Shown: positions 9,588 to 18,061, counted from the first letter of the stretch. The stretch: 60,560 nucleotides of DNA from Porphyromonadaceae bacterium UBA4702 (GCA_002404675.1 DHKE01000086.1:4974-65533); one strand, 5' to 3'. Notes: generated from the letters alone by a model not told the origin. Made by a program: numbers and translations.

Positions 9588-9695
9588 AAGCCGATTATTC
9601 GTACACTGCCAAAACATTGTGCCTCGTAGCGCGTTAATATGATAAGCCGCAAGGCATAATGCAACAAGTATAGTAACACTAAACAGAAAAATACG

Positions 9696-9899
9696 ATGAA
9701 ACCGATTCATGTAATTTCAGCAATCATCGGCGGCGCAATCGCCGGTGCAGCAGTCGGCCTGCTCTTTGCTCCTGAAAAAGGCTCTGACATGCGAAAGAAA
9801 ATCAAGGAAGTACTCCGCGAAAAGGGCATCTGCCTGAAGAAGGAGAAGATGGATCAGCTTGTGGACGAAATCGAAGGCAAAATCGAAGAACACATCTAA
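9696..9899 (+). CDS. YtxH domain-containing small membrane protein (first copy)
   Basis: This is a 67-residue protein with one N-terminal Gly/Ala-rich membrane segment (residues about 7-24) followed by the YtxH signature LLFAPEKGSDMRKK and a charged amphipathic helix. YtxH proteins are associated with envelope or general stress in other bacteria, but the mechanism is unknown. A second YtxH gene follows 17 bases later with the same LLFAPEKGSD core, so the two probably arose by duplication. The short size is normal for the family. Confidence 0.85.
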   Translation: MKPIHVISAIIGGAIAGAAVGLLFAPEKGSDMRKKIKEVLREKGICLKKEKMDQLVDEIEGKIEEHI

Positions 9900-9916
9900 T
9901 ACTTTTTTCTAAGGAT

Positions 9917-10105
9917 ATGAAAAATCTGACATTGCTCTACGCATTCCTCGGCGGCGCACTCGTTGGTGCCGGTGCAGCACTGCTCTTTGCCCCTGAAAAA
10001 GGCTCAGACGTGCGTGCACGTATTTGCAAGCTCATCAAGAGAAAAGGCATAGACATGAGCGATGACGAAGTTGACGCTCTCGTCGCTGAACTCACTGGCG
10101 AGTGA
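9917..10105 (+). CDS. YtxH domain-containing small membrane protein (second copy)
   Basis: This 62-residue paralogue of the preceding gene has the membrane segment AFLGGALVGAGAALLFAP and the core LLFAPEKGSDVRAR. Its C-terminal helix ends in acidic residues (DDEVDALVAELTGE), whereas the first copy is more mixed in charge. The pair sits upstream of a holin-like membrane protein, a layout common in Bacteroidota. A strong hairpin lies 50 bases after its stop. Confidence 0.83.
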   Translation: MKNLTLLYAFLGGALVGAGAALLFAPEKGSDVRARICKLIKRKGIDMSDDEVDALVAELTGE

Positions 10106-10155
10106 CCGACTGCCATTACAGCAAACGGTAACAGACCAGTTCATAGCAATACTGC

Positions 10156-10192
10156 GACGACCGGACGGTGTGGCTTCACGCCGCCGGTTGTC
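10156..10192 (+). terminator. Strong hairpin between the YtxH pair and the holin-like gene
   Basis: A 9-bp outer stem (GACGACCGG with CCGGTTGTC, one G-U) and, after a single bulged A, a 7-bp inner stem (CGGTGTG with CACGCCG, one G-U) enclose the loop GCTT. No strong T-run follows, so it could be a partial terminator, an attenuator or an RNA-processing and stability element. Confidence 0.55.
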
Positions 10193-10229
10193 ACGTTGCA
10201 TTTCAATTTCCATCCATAATCGTTAGCAG

Positions 10230-10586
10230 ATGAAGGAAACATTATCCGATGAAATTCGCCTGATAATCAAACATATCAAAGCTTGGCTGAAGCATGAAGT
10301 CAGGTATGTGAAACTCACCGCCGCAGAGAAGCTGACCATTTTCGTAGGCTCGGTATTCCTAATGGCGATGATTTCTATACTTGTGATGATTGCACTGGTG
10401 ATAATCTCCATGTGTCTGGTTCACGTGTTTGAGGCTCTCGTGGGCGAAGTGTTGGCATACCTGTGCGTAGCCGTGATATTCCTGCTTCTGGCTGGAGTGC
10501 TGTACATGCTGCGCAAACCGCTGATATTCGACCCGATGGCGCGGATGATTTCTAAGCTTATCCTTGACAACGACGAAAACAAATGA
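10230..10586 (+). CDS. Holin-X-like small integral membrane protein
   Basis: This 118-residue protein has two long hydrophobic segments at residues about 35-62 and 70-93, joined by a short turn. A charged amphipathic N-terminus (LSDEIRLIIKHIKAWLKHEVRYVKL) and a short C-terminal tail complete it. The layout matches the phage_holin_3_6/Holin-X superfamily, which in Bacteroidota chromosomes is found beside YtxH genes and is not evidence of a prophage. Its stop overlaps the next start as ATGA. The function is unknown; a role in envelope homeostasis is only an inference from neighbours. Confidence 0.78.
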   Translation: MKETLSDEIRLIIKHIKAWLKHEVRYVKLTAAEKLTIFVGSVFLMAMISILVMIALVIISMCLVHVFEALVGEVLAYLCVAVIFLLLAGVLYMLRKPLIFDPMARMISKLILDNDENK

Positions 10587-10918
10587 TTATGGGCAACAAC
10601 GAGAACATACCTGCACGCGCACAGGCAGACGGCCCCGGCAAGTTTGGCGGCTATACTCTCCAGGAACTCCGCTACCAGCGGGCATTGGCTTCGCTCAAAA
10701 AGGAGTTTGCCAAGGAAAAGGCTCTCGCATCGTTGAACGCAATGAAAGAGAAGACCGCGCTTGGACGGCTGTCTGGCAAAGTGTCAAACCTCGGCAAAAC
10801 TGGAGGGCTGCTTCCAAAAGTGTTGTCCTCACTCAACTATGCTGACTACGCCATGCTAGGCTTTTCAGTGTTCAGCACTGTACGCAAGGTATGGAAATTC
10901 TTCAAACGCAAAAAATGA
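10583..10918 (+). CDS. Small basic protein, unknown, coupled to the holin-like gene
   Basis: This 111-residue protein contains about twenty lysines, and a coiled-coil-prone middle (TLQELRYQRALASLKKEFAKEKAL). It ends in a weak hydrophobic patch with a KKVW/FKRKK-like basic tail (VRKVWKFFKRKK). The ATG at 10583 overlaps the upstream stop as ATGA; a second ATG at 10589 is possible. It probably acts with the YtxH and holin-like proteins, perhaps peripherally at the membrane, but no family function is recognised. Confidence 0.72.
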   Translation: MIMGNNENIPARAQADGPGKFGGYTLQELRYQRALASLKKEFAKEKALASLNAMKEKTALGRLSGKVSNLGKTGGLLPKVLSSLNYADYAMLGFSVFSTVRKVWKFFKRKK

Positions 10919-10949
10919 ACAAGACCCTCCCCCCTCCCTGTACACTCCA

Positions 10950-11792
10950 ATGAACGACTACATCGCACTCCGCATTGATGCCTCTCCATGCAGCGAGGAC
11001 ATCACCGACCTCATGGCTGCGTTTCTCGCTGACTTAGGCTACGATTCTTTCTTGCCTGACAACACCGGGCTGACAGCATACATCCCTGAGCCTCAGTTTG
11101 ACATGGACGCTGCCCGCGAGGCCTTGGCTGATTTCCCCATGCCGACTGAGATGACATTCGCTCACCAGCGTATCGAGGGCAAGGACTGGAACAGCGAGTG
11201 GGAAAAGAACTATTTCAAGCCCATTGTTGTAGGCGACCGCTGCCTGATACACTCCTCATTCCATACAGGCCTGCCTCATGCCAAGTATGACATCACAATC
11301 GACCCCAAAATGGCTTTCGGCACTGGGCATCACTCCACCACCTCGCTGATGATTGGCTTCCTGCTCGACATGGATTTGACAGGCAAGACCGTCACAGATA
11401 TGGGGACAGGCACCGGCATCCTCGCCATACTATGCTGCATGGCTGGAGCTAAGGAAGTTCAGGGCATCGAGATTGACAACGGTGCATACCTAAACGCCAT
11501 AGACAACGCTGCACTCAACAATGCCGAAATTCGTTTGGTGTGCGGCGACGCATCATCGCTGGCCGACATTGTCAAGGCTGATGTGTTCATCGCCAACATC
11601 AACCGCAACATCATCCTCGCTGACATCCGCGCATACGCCGCCGCCATGAATCCTGGCGCAACACTGCTCCTGAGTGGCTTCTACCTCCGCGACATACCGA
11701 TGATCGAGCGTGCTGCAGCACCACTTGGTCTGACGCTGCAAGAGACTCGCTCTGACAACGATTGGGCGGCAATACGCCTGACGCTGCTGTAA
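10950..11792 (+). CDS. prmA: Ribosomal protein L11 methyltransferase
   Basis: PrmA uses S-adenosylmethionine to trimethylate ribosomal protein L11. The 280-residue protein has the N-terminal L11-recognition domain (DWNSEWEKNYFKPIVVGDRCLIHSSF) and the Rossmann methyltransferase domain with motif I MGTGTGILAI near residue 150. PrmA also shows the conserved GTGHHSTT loop and the catalytic-region motif ANINRNII. The start lies 31 bases after the preceding gene. The reading frame stays open for 85 further codons after its TAA, described as a separate entry. Confidence 0.95.
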   Translation: MNDYIALRIDASPCSEDITDLMAAFLADLGYDSFLPDNTGLTAYIPEPQFDMDAAREALADFPMPTEMTFAHQRIEGKDWNSEWEKNYFKPIVVGDRCLIHSSFHTGLPHAKYDITIDPKMAFGTGHHSTTSLMIGFLLDMDLTGKTVTDMGTGTGILAILCCMAGAKEVQGIEIDNGAYLNAIDNAALNNAEIRLVCGDASSLADIVKADVFIANINRNIILADIRAYAAAMNPGATLLLSGFYLRDIPMIERAAAPLGLTLQETRSDNDWAAIRLTLL

Positions 11793-12290
11793 CGTAATAC
11801 CATAACAGACACCCTCTCCTCGCAAATCGGCAATGCCATCAAGGCACTGTCATCAGAAGTCAATACATTCATTGTTCAGCCTATCCGACGACAAGGAGGC
11901 GGTAATCTACTGCCACGAAATAATGTGGGACATACACTCGCCCTGCTGGAGCGCGACGGCGTGATAAGCAAGCCCTCCGTACTGAAAGGCATTGACACAG
12001 ACATCTCGCATCTCGGCCAAGTGTTGTTCATAGTCGCCACTCGCGACTGACGGCAACACCACTCGTGTCATTAGGTCTGTTGAGGGGTTTTCATCCACGC
12101 CCTGTAGACGGATGATGATGCCTGTTCAAAGACACGGATGCTGCTTAGAAATATGAAAAAGCGTGCGGATAGTTGGCGTATATGCGATAAAAGATGTAAC
12201 TTCGCGTAATGAACCGCGCCGAGTCCCCCCTTTTGCAGGGATTTGCCGTGTTTCGTCACTATATTGCGAATTTCATTAACCGACACATCT
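11793..12290. other. 498-base stretch with no supported gene; startless coding-like frame in its first half
   Basis: From 11793 to the TGA at 12048-12050 the frame of prmA remains open for 85 codons with G/C-ending codons like those of neighbouring genes (for example LERDGVISKPSVLKGIDTD). It has no ATG; a GTG at codon about 46 is the only obvious initiator. It could be a decayed gene or chance. The minus strand also has a 63-codon opening (11907-12098) that I do not recognise. From 12051 to 12290 I see only spacer that must hold the promoter of the next gene; TATATTGC near 12270 is an imperfect -7 match. Confidence 0.35.
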
Positions 12291-12845
12291 ATGATATACC
12301 GATTCAAATTAGTCAGCGACGAGGTGAACAATTTCTATCGCGTGATTGACATCGAGTCTGACAGCTCTTTCCTACAGCTGCGGAACGCCATACTCGATTC
12401 CGTGGGCTATTCCAAGGACAATATCGACAGTTTTGCAACTTGCACTGACCAGTGGGAAAAGAAAGAGGAAATCATGCTTGAGATGCCGGACAGCAACCCT
12501 TCTGACCGCGACATATACCTGATGGATGATACCCCGGTTGATGAACTTATCGATGAGGAAGGGCAGAAACTTGTGTTCTTTTTCGACAACCTCAACGAGC
12601 GTGCTTTCTTCATGGAGTTGAAGGAAATCGTGACCGGGAAGCATCTGTCGGAGCCAGAATGTACGGCAAAGATGGGAAATGCGCCTAAGCAAAACTCCGA
12701 GCTTGACCCGGACGTGTTGTCTTTCCCCTCGCCCAAGTCAAAGGCTGGCGGCGAGGATTTTGACGACTTTGATCTGGGTGCATTTGAAAATGGATATGAC
12801 GACGATGACATGTCTGGTCTGAGTGACGACGTGTCGCCGTATTGA
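12291..12845 (+). CDS. Plasmid pRiA4b ORF-3-like protein
   Basis: This 184-residue protein starts MIYRFKLVSDEVNNFYRVIDI, the beta-rich opening of the pRiA4b ORF-3/TnpR-like family, continuing with FLQLRNAILDSVGY and a segment LIDEEGQKLVFFFDN. The last 50 residues are strongly acidic and low complexity (DFDDFDLGAFENGYDDDD). In Bacteroidota this is a common chromosomal family of unknown function despite the plasmid name. I chose the ATG at 12291 because the family begins there; an in-frame ATG exists at 12243. The downstream methyltransferase starts 14 bases after the stop. Confidence 0.82.
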   Translation: MIYRFKLVSDEVNNFYRVIDIESDSSFLQLRNAILDSVGYSKDNIDSFATCTDQWEKKEEIMLEMPDSNPSDRDIYLMDDTPVDELIDEEGQKLVFFFDNLNERAFFMELKEIVTGKHLSEPECTAKMGNAPKQNSELDPDVLSFPSPKSKAGGEDFDDFDLGAFENGYDDDDMSGLSDDVSPY

Positions 12846-12859
12846 CACTCTTTCGCTGA

Positions 12860-14053
12860 ATGACAGACGAGGCACTTTATACATTTGTCGCGGAGCATCA
12901 GAACGATGACATCGCGAAGCTTCTTTTCGCATACAAATCACGCGACATCGGAATTGACATCCGTGAGGCTGTCACGCAGATAGAGTGCCGGCGCAAAACA
13001 GCCGCCAAGTTGCCGCATTTCAATGCCCACAAGCAGTTTTATTACCCTTCGTTGCTTGCTGCGGAGCAGTCCTCAAACGAGGCTGTCGCGGCATATCATG
13101 CGTCGCTCGTCCCCTGCGGCACGTCTGTCGCTGACCTTACTGCAGGGCTGGGCATTGATGCAATGACCATTGCCGAGAAAGCTGCGTACACTGATATGTA
13201 TGAAATCAACCCAGCCATAAACAGCGCGTTGCTGCATAACTGCGGTGTTCTCGGGCTGGCCAATGCGATTGTACACATGCCTGGTGACAGCATCGAGATG
13301 TTATCAGCTTCAGATTGTGAATATGATGTCATATTCATCGACCCTGCGCGGCGCGATGCCTGCAACAATCGCACATATGCTTTGCAAGACTGCACCCCAG
13401 ATGTTACAGCATACCTTCCGCTCCTGCTGCGTCACGGCAAGCGGCTGATGATAAAGGCATCGCCGATGCTCGACATAACGCAGACCGTGCGTGAGTTGCC
13501 GGGTGTGTATGAAATCCATGTTGTTGCTTGGCGAGGCGAATGTAAGGAAGTACTCGCCATTGCAGACCGAAGCATAAATACAAAATTCCCGAAGTTGTTT
13601 GCCGTAAATATTGATGCAGAAGGCAACGCCGCAATTTACGAAACGTCCATGACGGCAACACAAACCATCTGCGGCGTTCCCTCCCCTTCTCCGGGAAGGT
13701 TCCTGTACGAACCCAATGCCGCAGTAATGAAGCTAGGCAGATACGCCGATCTGAACGTCCGCTTCCCCGAGTTGCTCAAATGCAGTGCAACCACCGAAGT
13801 ATACCTTTCAGACACGCTTTATTCAGACTTTCCGGGGCGTGTCATGACAATAATAGATGTGGCTGCTCTGTCAGACAAACGGCTGCGAGCATTGGCCGGC
13901 ACCAAATCGAATGTCGTGTGCCGCAATTTTCCCATGTCAGCCGCCGCACTGAAGAAACGTCTGAAACTAAAAGACGGAGGCGACACGTTCACCTACGGCA
14001 TAACCATCGGCTCCAAGCACCTGCTTCTCCGCGCCTCTCCCGTCCAATTGTGA
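12860..14053 (+). CDS. SAM-dependent methyltransferase with THUMP-like C-terminal domain
   Basis: This 397-residue protein carries SAM-binding motif I as DLTAGLGIDAMTIA at about residue 92 and a catalytic-site-like motif IV VIFIDPARRD at about residue 155. The remainder ends in a THUMP-like region (RNFPMSAAALKKRLKLKDGGDTF). This architecture is found in a Bacteroidota family related to RNA-modifying methyltransferases, so RNA is the likely substrate, but which RNA is unknown. The gene follows the pRiA4b-like gene closely and is convergent with mutS2. Confidence 0.85.
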   Translation: MTDEALYTFVAEHQNDDIAKLLFAYKSRDIGIDIREAVTQIECRRKTAAKLPHFNAHKQFYYPSLLAAEQSSNEAVAAYHASLVPCGTSVADLTAGLGIDAMTIAEKAAYTDMYEINPAINSALLHNCGVLGLANAIVHMPGDSIEMLSASDCEYDVIFIDPARRDACNNRTYALQDCTPDVTAYLPLLLRHGKRLMIKASPMLDITQTVRELPGVYEIHVVAWRGECKEVLAIADRSINTKFPKLFAVNIDAEGNAAIYETSMTATQTICGVPSPSPGRFLYEPNAAVMKLGRYADLNVRFPELLKCSATTEVYLSDTLYSDFPGRVMTIIDVAALSDKRLRALAGTKSNVVCRNFPMSAAALKKRLKLKDGGDTFTYGITIGSKHLLLRASPVQL

Positions 14054-14184
14054 AATCAGCCGTAAACACATCGATAAACATTCGCCTCACTTTTGACAAA
14101 CCAGAATAGACAATATATTGTGTTGCCTGTTTTATCATAGGTTGTATAATCCAGTCCGAAGTGCAAAAGCGGGGTGATGGCGCG

Positions 14185-16644
14185 TCAGAGTTCGACAACG
14201 GTGATGCCAGCTCCGCCGAAACGCACGTCCTCGTCGTGGTATGATTTGACCACCGGGCTTGAGCCTAGCCATTGGCGTATTGCCTCGCGCAACGCACCTG
14301 TGCCTGTGCCATGGAGTATGCGCACTCTCGGTATCTCAAACTGTACTGCGTCGTCAATGAAGTATGTCACGGCTTGCAGCGCCTCATCAGCCCTCATGCC
14401 GCGCAGGTCTATCTCCTGCTTGAAGTTGAGCTGGCGTGTGCGGCTGTCATTGGATGTGGACTGCGAGACTGATAACGACTGTTGCGCCGCCGAGGGTTTG
14501 GGCTTGGCTGCTGGCTTGAGCTTTGAGAGGGCAACGACGGTGCGCAGAGTGCCGAATGCGACCTCGGCCTTTCCTCCTGTGACGGATATGATTTGCCCGA
14601 CTACGCCGCCGTCGTGCATCTTGACATAGTCGCCGGCGGCGAGTTCCTTCTTGCTATCGAGCGTCTCCTGTGGGCTACGAGTGCTTTGGGACTGCTGCTT
14701 GGTGCGCTTGTTCAGATGGGCTATGCCCGGGAGGATGTTGTCGCCCTTGTTGTCCTGCACCTGTCGCTTGTACTGCTCGAGTTCTGAGCGGATCTGCTTG
14801 GTCTGCTCCTTTTCAGCTTGAGCTTTCTTGATTTCGTGTATGGTGCGCTCGATTCTGGCGTTGGCGGTATCCAGTATCTCCTGCGCCTGTGCGCGGGCCT
14901 CCTTCAGTATCGAGGAGCGGGATTGCCGCAACTCTGACGACTTGAGTTCGTAGTCTTGCAGCGTGGCGTCAATGCGGTGTTCTTTCTCCTTGATAGAGAG
15001 GCGTTTGTTAGCCCAGTATCGGCGGTCTCGTGCTATGTCGAGCAGGTACTTGTCCATGTTGACATAGTCCGAGCCGACTATCTGTTTCGCGTCGTCGATG
15101 ATTTCCTGCGGCAGTCCGATGCTGCGTGCTATCTCTATGGCAAATGAGCTGCCTGGGTGTCCGACGGAGAGTTGGAAGAGCGGCTGGAACTTTTGCCTGT
15201 CGTATAGCATCGCGCCGTTGACGAACCCCGGCTCGCTGTCGGCAAATGTCTTGATGTTCTGGTAGTGCGTGGTGACAATGCCGTAGCAGCCCGACTTGCC
15301 GAGACGGGCGAGTATGGCCTGTGCGAGCGCTGAGCCTATCTGCGGCTCTGTCCCCGACCCTATCTCGTCGATGAGTACGAGGCTCGAGGCATTGGCGTTG
15401 CGGATGAAGTGCTTCATGCTGCGCAGGTGCGACGAGTAGGTACTCAGGTCGTTTTCAATTGACTGCTGGTCGCCGATGTCGATGAATATGCCGTCCACTA
15501 TGCCGATGTGCGAGTTGTCGTGGAGCGAGGGCAACAGTCCGCATTGCGTCATGTACTGTATGATGCCGACGGTCTTGAGCGTTACGGACTTGCCGCCGGC
15601 GTTGGGTCCAGAGATGACGAGAAACCGCTGCTTAGCATCGAGCTTCAGGTTGAACGGCACTACCTGCCGCCCCTGCGAACGCAGGGTGAGCATCAGTGCC
15701 GGGTGTACGGCATGATACCAGTCAAACTCCAGTTTCCGCTCCAATACAGGCATCTGCGCCTCGAGGGTACGAGCGAGTGTAGCCTTGGCGATAATGAAAT
15801 CGAACAGCCCTGTGAGATTGGACGAGGCTTTAAGAGCCTCAATTTCGGGACGTATCTTGTCTGCCAGCGCGGTGAGTATCCGCACTTCCTCATGGTGCCG
15901 CTGCATTTCCAGTTCGCGCAGACGGTTGCCGGCTTCGACGGCTTCGGCTGGCTCTATGAACGATGTCTTGCCGGTCGCGCTCACATCGTGGACTATGCCG
16001 TTTATAGACCGCTTGTAAGCCGATGAGACAGGTATCACCGGCCGTCCGTCGCGCATCGATGGGGCTGCGTCCTTCTCCACTATCCCCTGCTCGATGGCTC
16101 GCGCCATGACGCGGCGGACTATCCCTGCCATTGAGGCTGACACTGAATTGATGGCTCGCACGATGTCGTGCAGTTCGGGGGTGGCGTTGTCCTTGATTTC
16201 ACCGAAGCGGTTGACGACAGCGTCAATGTCGCGAGCCAGCTGCGGAAACAGCTCCATGCTGTCGAATATGGCTGACAGCTGCGGGTAGGCGTATGTCTCT
16301 TCCGATGTGCGACGGCAGCAGAAGTCTCGTACAGCGGCGACCGACTCGATAAACGACCGTATCTTGAGGCACTTGTCGGCAGTGATGAAGCTCCCTGCAG
16401 TTCGCAGTTCGGAAAGGTACGGCACTACGTTGGGAATGTCTGACGATGGGATGTCCGCACCGCTGGTCACAGCCTGAAGCATCTCGCAGGTCTGCGTGAG
16501 TCTCTTTTTCACCTCTGCGTATGATGTGCAGAAGGACATCCCGCTGGCAAGGAGCTTGCCCTGCGGGCTGCGGCAGTAGTCCTTGAGGAGGACGCGCAGG
16601 GGGGTAAACCCGATTTTATCTTCAAAATCAGAGGGATATATCAT
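14185..16644 (-). CDS. mutS2: MutS2 family endonuclease/ribosome-rescue ATPase
   Basis: MutS2 is a MutS-type ATPase linked to suppression of recombination and, in Bacillus, to splitting collided ribosomes. The 819-residue protein has an N-terminal core and the ATPase domain with Walker A GPNAGGKS at residues 346-353 and Walker B LVLIDEIGSGTEP. A long coiled coil follows (about 540-640), then a small KOW-like segment (GDYVKMHDGGVVGQI). The C-terminal Smr nuclease domain shows IDLRGMRADEAL and HGTGTGALREAI. All key motifs are intact. Its start overlaps the end of the AT-rich orphan upstream by 17 bases. Confidence 0.95.
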   Translation of the reverse strand: MIYPSDFEDKIGFTPLRVLLKDYCRSPQGKLLASGMSFCTSYAEVKKRLTQTCEMLQAVTSGADIPSSDIPNVVPYLSELRTAGSFITADKCLKIRSFIESVAAVRDFCCRRTSEETYAYPQLSAIFDSMELFPQLARDIDAVVNRFGEIKDNATPELHDIVRAINSVSASMAGIVRRVMARAIEQGIVEKDAAPSMRDGRPVIPVSSAYKRSINGIVHDVSATGKTSFIEPAEAVEAGNRLRELEMQRHHEEVRILTALADKIRPEIEALKASSNLTGLFDFIIAKATLARTLEAQMPVLERKLEFDWYHAVHPALMLTLRSQGRQVVPFNLKLDAKQRFLVISGPNAGGKSVTLKTVGIIQYMTQCGLLPSLHDNSHIGIVDGIFIDIGDQQSIENDLSTYSSHLRSMKHFIRNANASSLVLIDEIGSGTEPQIGSALAQAILARLGKSGCYGIVTTHYQNIKTFADSEPGFVNGAMLYDRQKFQPLFQLSVGHPGSSFAIEIARSIGLPQEIIDDAKQIVGSDYVNMDKYLLDIARDRRYWANKRLSIKEKEHRIDATLQDYELKSSELRQSRSSILKEARAQAQEILDTANARIERTIHEIKKAQAEKEQTKQIRSELEQYKRQVQDNKGDNILPGIAHLNKRTKQQSQSTRSPQETLDSKKELAAGDYVKMHDGGVVGQIISVTGGKAEVAFGTLRTVVALSKLKPAAKPKPSAAQQSLSVSQSTSNDSRTRQLNFKQEIDLRGMRADEALQAVTYFIDDAVQFEIPRVRILHGTGTGALREAIRQWLGSSPVVKSYHDEDVRFGGAGITVVEL

Positions 16645-16954
16645 GAGTTTTTGTACTTTGAGACTTAGATATTATGCCGGTAATCAGTTCGAGAATTGAT
16701 ACATCAAGGAGACAGTGAAAATAGAAGTCATAATACGTTTTATTTACAAATTCCGCAAAATCACATTCGGTACTTCTAATACCATCAAGGTACATACGTA
16801 TTGTAGCTCTATAATTTCCCTTCTCTATTATCAATTCCCTGTAATCAAGATCGTATAAAAAACAATCGCTATCGAGATACATTTTATCCGCTATACTGAC
16901 ATTCTCTCGTATCCAGTCTTCAGCGAACTTTTCGAGGTAAGATCTTAGCTCCAT
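16628..16954 (-). CDS. AT-rich orphan protein of 108 residues
   Basis: The product is 108 residues, acidic and aromatic (LDSDCFLYDLDYREL, YYDFYFHCLLD), with no signal or obvious motif, and I recognise no family. Base composition is sharply different from its neighbours: 57 of the 180 bases 16681-16860 are G or C (about 32%), against 41 of 60 in a mutS2 line such as 15301-15360. It starts 12 bases after the universal stress gene and its last 17 bases overlap the mutS2 start, so it is embedded in the operon and may be translationally coupled. Recent acquisition or weakly constrained sequence both fit. Confidence 0.6.
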   Translation of the reverse strand: MELRSYLEKFAEDWIRENVSIADKMYLDSDCFLYDLDYRELIIEKGNYRATIRMYLDGIRSTECDFAEFVNKTYYDFYFHCLLDVSILELITGIISKSQSTKTHDISL

Positions 16955-16966
16955 TTTTATGAGACG

Positions 16967-18061
16967 CTATACCGGTATGACTATCATCGGCATTTCGCGA
17001 TCATAGAACAGTATGTGTGCGATGCCCGGGTTGAGCAGCCGGGCGAAAATGTTTTTCTTCTTGTTTTGCACTATCAGGAGTTCGAGCCTTGCCTGATCGG
17101 CAAAGGTGCGGAAATCCTCCTTGAATGACGATTGTGCGATACACTGCATCGAGAAGTTTACAGTGGGGTATTTGTCGTGGAACGAGGCGAGGAGGGCCGC
17201 GCAGCGAGCTGTAACTGCCGACAGGGGCTTGTCGCTGACCGGTATGAGGGTAATCTCAACTTCAGGATAGTCGAACAGCGACAGGAGCGATTCTAACGAG
17301 GCGGCATCGTGGCTGTCGAGGTTGCAGAAGAAGGCGAGGCGGCGTATATCGCGTATGGAGCGGAACTGGCAGTCTTCAGGGACAGTGAACAGCGGCACGC
17401 GGCATGAGTCTAGCACTTCGGCGGTGACACTGCCTATCATCTCCTCCTCTTTGCGGTGGCGGCTGCGCGTCGCCATGACTATCATCTTGGGGCTTTTGGT
17501 GCGTGCATATTCCTTGATGACATCTTCTGGGACACCCGGCAGCAGTTCCGAGGAGAACAGTCCGCATGGCAGACACCCCTCCTTCTGTTTTTTGCGCAGC
17601 TTGACCTCAAAAGCCTTCAGCGCAGACGCTTCTGCAGCCGTGGTTTTGTCGGAAGGGAAAATATCTTCGTCAGCCTCGCTGGAGATATAGTCAGCCTTGA
17701 CAAACGATGTGTCGATATAGGGGAGCGTGTAGGTATGCAGCAACACAGGGCGTGACGACAGTCTCTCGGCGAGTTCAAAGCCGACACGGCACGCAGTCAG
17801 GCTTTTGTCTGAGAAGTCGATGGGAATGAGTATGCCGTTATCTTCGGCTTTAGACTTCGCTCCTCTCATCTCTCCGCTGACCAGCACTGTCCGTAGCATC
17901 CGCGAGGCATTGAGTGCTTGCTGCGGCGGCACTGTGACAGCTTTCAACCCGGGGATGATTGTATCTGCCAGTGAAGTGGCAAAGCCTCGCTTCTCCAGTG
18001 CTGTGGCGATGCGGACTGCGTCTGAAGCGGGCAGTGTGGCGAGGGATATGTTGCTGTTCAT
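16967..18061 (-). CDS. Universal stress protein, two Usp domains with N-terminal DUF2007-like segment
   Basis: This cytoplasmic stress protein of 364 residues has three parts. Residues about 1-70 (LATLPASDAVRIATALEKRG) resemble the small DUF2007-type signal-transducing domain that I recall in front of Bacteroides Usp proteins. Residues about 75-230 form the first Usp domain (ILIPIDFSDKSLTACRVGFELAERL) ending in an ATP-binding loop of the form RSRHRKEEEMIGSVTAEVL. Residues about 235-364 form a shorter, more degenerate Usp domain. The gene is transcribed toward the orphan and mutS2 with a 12-base gap. The ligand is not certain. Confidence 0.88.
   Translation of the reverse strand: MNSNISLATLPASDAVRIATALEKRGFATSLADTIIPGLKAVTVPPQQALNASRMLRTVLVSGEMRGAKSKAEDNGILIPIDFSDKSLTACRVGFELAERLSSRPVLLHTYTLPYIDTSFVKADYISSEADEDIFPSDKTTAAEASALKAFEVKLRKKQKEGCLPCGLFSSELLPGVPEDVIKEYARTKSPKMIVMATRSRHRKEEEMIGSVTAEVLDSCRVPLFTVPEDCQFRSIRDIRRLAFFCNLDSHDAASLESLLSLFDYPEVEITLIPVSDKPLSAVTARCAALLASFHDKYPTVNFSMQCIAQSSFKEDFRTFADQARLELLIVQNKKKNIFARLLNPGIAHILFYDREMPMIVIPV

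Noticed and set aside
10230..10586. Prophage holin
   Set aside because: No phage genes are near; the holin-like fold is found in chromosomal envelope proteins beside YtxH genes.
11907..12098. 63-codon minus-strand frame in the prmA-downstream gap
   Set aside because: Its translation matches no family I know and the opposite strand has an equally open, more host-like frame.
12291..12845. Transposon/plasmid remnant suggested by the pRiA4b name
   Set aside because: No transposase, inverted repeats or target duplication are visible; the family is chromosomal and widespread.
14110..14121. 12-bp palindrome ACAATATATTGT between convergent genes
   Set aside because: It is short, lies away from any promoter and has no second site, so chance in AT-rich spacer is sufficient.
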